64,000 nt of DNA, taken from assembly GCA_028456385.1 (NCBI GenBank), contig JALNQF010000055.1, forward strand, positions 1 through 64,000, written 5' to 3'. Source of the DNA: Ophiosphaerella korrae (Eukaryota > Ascomycota > Dothideomycetes > Pleosporales > Phaeosphaeriaceae). This document shows, in pieces, positions 62,934-64,000 of this stretch; position 1 is the stretch's first letter; the number at the start of each line of letters is the position of its first letter. Position numbers and translations under genes: made by a program. Below the pieces are notes generated by a model. That model made no database searches and was not told where the DNA came from. It saw only the letters and a program-made list of their open reading frames with translations.

Positions 62934-64000
62934 TCAGGCTTCTGCTACCATCCTCATTTCTTCCCTATCCTCCAATGTCAAGCTACTATTCTTGGCAGCT
63001 TCCTTCCACCTCTCTATTCGCTCATACTGCTCGCTTTCCAGCTTTGTTTTCAGCAGCTTCAGTAGCTTTGGGGCGTACTTTCCCGTAGCATATACTACTC
63101 CAGCATAATGCTTTGCAAACAGTACAACAACAAGCGTCAAAAAGAGAACCGGGCCATCAGAGGCCTTCTGCAGCTTCTGCATGCGTCGTAACATATCTTG
63201 CACCATGCCTTTCTTCGCCTCGTCAAGCTCATCCGCGGACAACATCTGTTCAATGCCTTGCTTCTTATTGAACTTGTCAATAGTTGTTAGCACAGCTTCT
63301 ACATCGCTCTTCGATGCTTCAAGTGTTGATTCCAGCTTCAGAATATTCTTCCTCGTTTTCCGGCTCAGAATCAGGTATTGGGATCGGGCCTTGGCAATAG
63401 TCTCTGACACAAGTTCTTTTTGCACGTAAGAGGCGAAAACCTCGGAGAGTTGGCCATGTAGTTTTGGGTCAGATATGCCAACTAAAGCGGAATTGTAGAC
63501 GCGCATTCGTGAGTCTACGCGCTCGATCCAGAAAGTTGCAAAGGCAGTCTCGTTGTTGGCTTCTAGCTCGGCGATTGAGTTCCAGAATTGTAACTCGGCA
63601 AGTTTTTGTGTCGCTTTTTCTGTACATAGGGCTGATTGAATTGAGCGCTCAAGAGTTGTACCCTCTGTACTATTGGGCACATTGAATTTGATTTCGTGGT
63701 TGGAGTCATCTTTGAGGTGCTGCCACTGTGATCTGGCGTTCTCCTTTGCTTGTTCAAGAACCTGCTCTCGCACAAGACTGTATCGCTTATTGGCGAGGAC
63801 GATGGTACCGAAGCGGTGTAAACTGCAGTCTGCTGTTTGAGCCAGAGCTTTGACAATATGCTGTTCCACCTTACGTTCCAGATGGCCATATAAACTTTCT
63901 GGGAATTTTCTATGCGACCAGCGTCCTTCAGCTTCTGAGAATTGAAACTTCTCTCCCAGCCCCTCTGCAACATCTACTGCGCCTGACTCCTCCCAGTGGA
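62934..64000 (-). CDS. C-terminal part of an unidentified coiled-coil, membrane-anchored protein
   Basis: The frame is open from the right edge of the window (5' end missing) to a stop at 62934, 354 visible residues. The first visible part reads FQFSEAEGRWSHRKFPESLY then GHLERKVEQHIVKALAQTAD. The middle is helical and charged (ARSQYLILSRKTRKNILKLE, QGIEQMLSADELDEAKKGMV). One hydrophobic segment follows near the C-terminus (GPVLFLTLVVVLFAKHYAGV), then a basic KLLKLLKTKLESEQYERIER and an acidic end. The layout of helical body, late membrane segment and short tail is seen in some organelle-shaping GTPases, but no nucleotide-binding motif is visible in this part and I could not place the family. 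Confidence 0.7.
   Translation of the reverse strand, partial: HWEESGAVDVAEGLGEKFQFSEAEGRWSHRKFPESLYGHLERKVEQHIVKALAQTADCSLHRFGTIVLANKRYSLVREQVLEQAKENARSQWQHLKDDSNHEIKFNVPNSTEGTTLERSIQSALCTEKATQKLAELQFWNSIAELEANNETAFATFWIERVDSRMRVYNSALVGISDPKLHGQLSEVFASYVQKELVSETIAKARSQYLILSRKTRKNILKLESTLEASKSDVEAVLTTIDKFNKKQGIEQMLSADELDEAKKGMVQDMLRRMQKLQKASDGPVLFLTLVVVLFAKHYAGVVYATGKYAPKLLKLLKTKLESEQYERIERWKEAAKNSSLTLEDREEMRMVAEA

Overview
The window reads as nuclear DNA of a filamentous ascomycete (Pezizomycotina), most likely a Dothideomycete such as a Pleosporales species. The coding genes have short GT..AG introns (mostly 42-154 bp) with CTAAC/CTGAC-like branch sites. The gene set is typical of that group: a Cip1-like secreted protein, a NUC-1/PHO4-type bHLH factor, a G-protein gamma subunit, eIF3a, Sec2, PP1, sorting nexin 3, phosducin-like protein, Mix17 and Lrp1. 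AT-rich, apparently mutated stretches hold broken genes. The lineage is an inference from gene style, not a proven identification. Exon coordinates were deduced by hand from splice motifs, reading-frame continuity and remembered family motifs.

Layout. 1-76 is a pure G run, probably artificial. 1-8 kb holds a Cip1-like secreted protein (+), then on the minus strand a nitronate monooxygenase whose introns contain long C tracts, a bZIP/DUF3425 regulator, a probably peroxisomal enoyl-CoA hydratase and a small one-pass membrane protein. 8-20.6 kb holds an 810-residue Cys/His and F-box-like protein (+), the CHCH protein Mix17 (-), a NUC-1/PHO4-like bHLH activator (-), a three-exon G-gamma gene (-) and eIF3a (+). 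20.6-26 kb is an AT-rich, gene-poor island with two frameshifted 2EXR/F-box-like genes, a decayed kinase-like gene and a 306-bp MITE with 24-bp terminal inverted repeats.

26-40 kb is again dense: a photolyase-family gene (-) divergent from a secreted alkaline phosphatase (+), an EI24/RRT8-type membrane protein (-), a tandem-repeat hydrophilic protein (+), SNX3 (+), a sodium:solute symporter reconstructed from six exons (+) and a phosducin-like protein (+). 40-47 kb is mostly gene-free apart from a YAP-like bZIP (-) and a coding relic at 46.3-46.8 kb with three C-to-T-type stops. 47-64 kb holds a ketopantoate-reductase-type protein (-), Lrp1/C1D (+), Sec2 (-), PP1 (-), an LRR protein (-) and a gene running off the right edge (-).

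How the genes relate. Most are unlinked housekeeping genes, and I see no biosynthetic cluster or defence island. The one plausible circuit is phosphate control: a bHLH protein with CACGTG-type contact residues lies 15 kb from a secreted alkaline phosphatase whose upstream region carries one CACGTG and one CACGTT site. The most unusual features are the C-tract introns of the nitronate monooxygenase, the shortened FAD-loop of the photolyase-family protein, the tandem-repeat protein and the decaying island next to the MITE.
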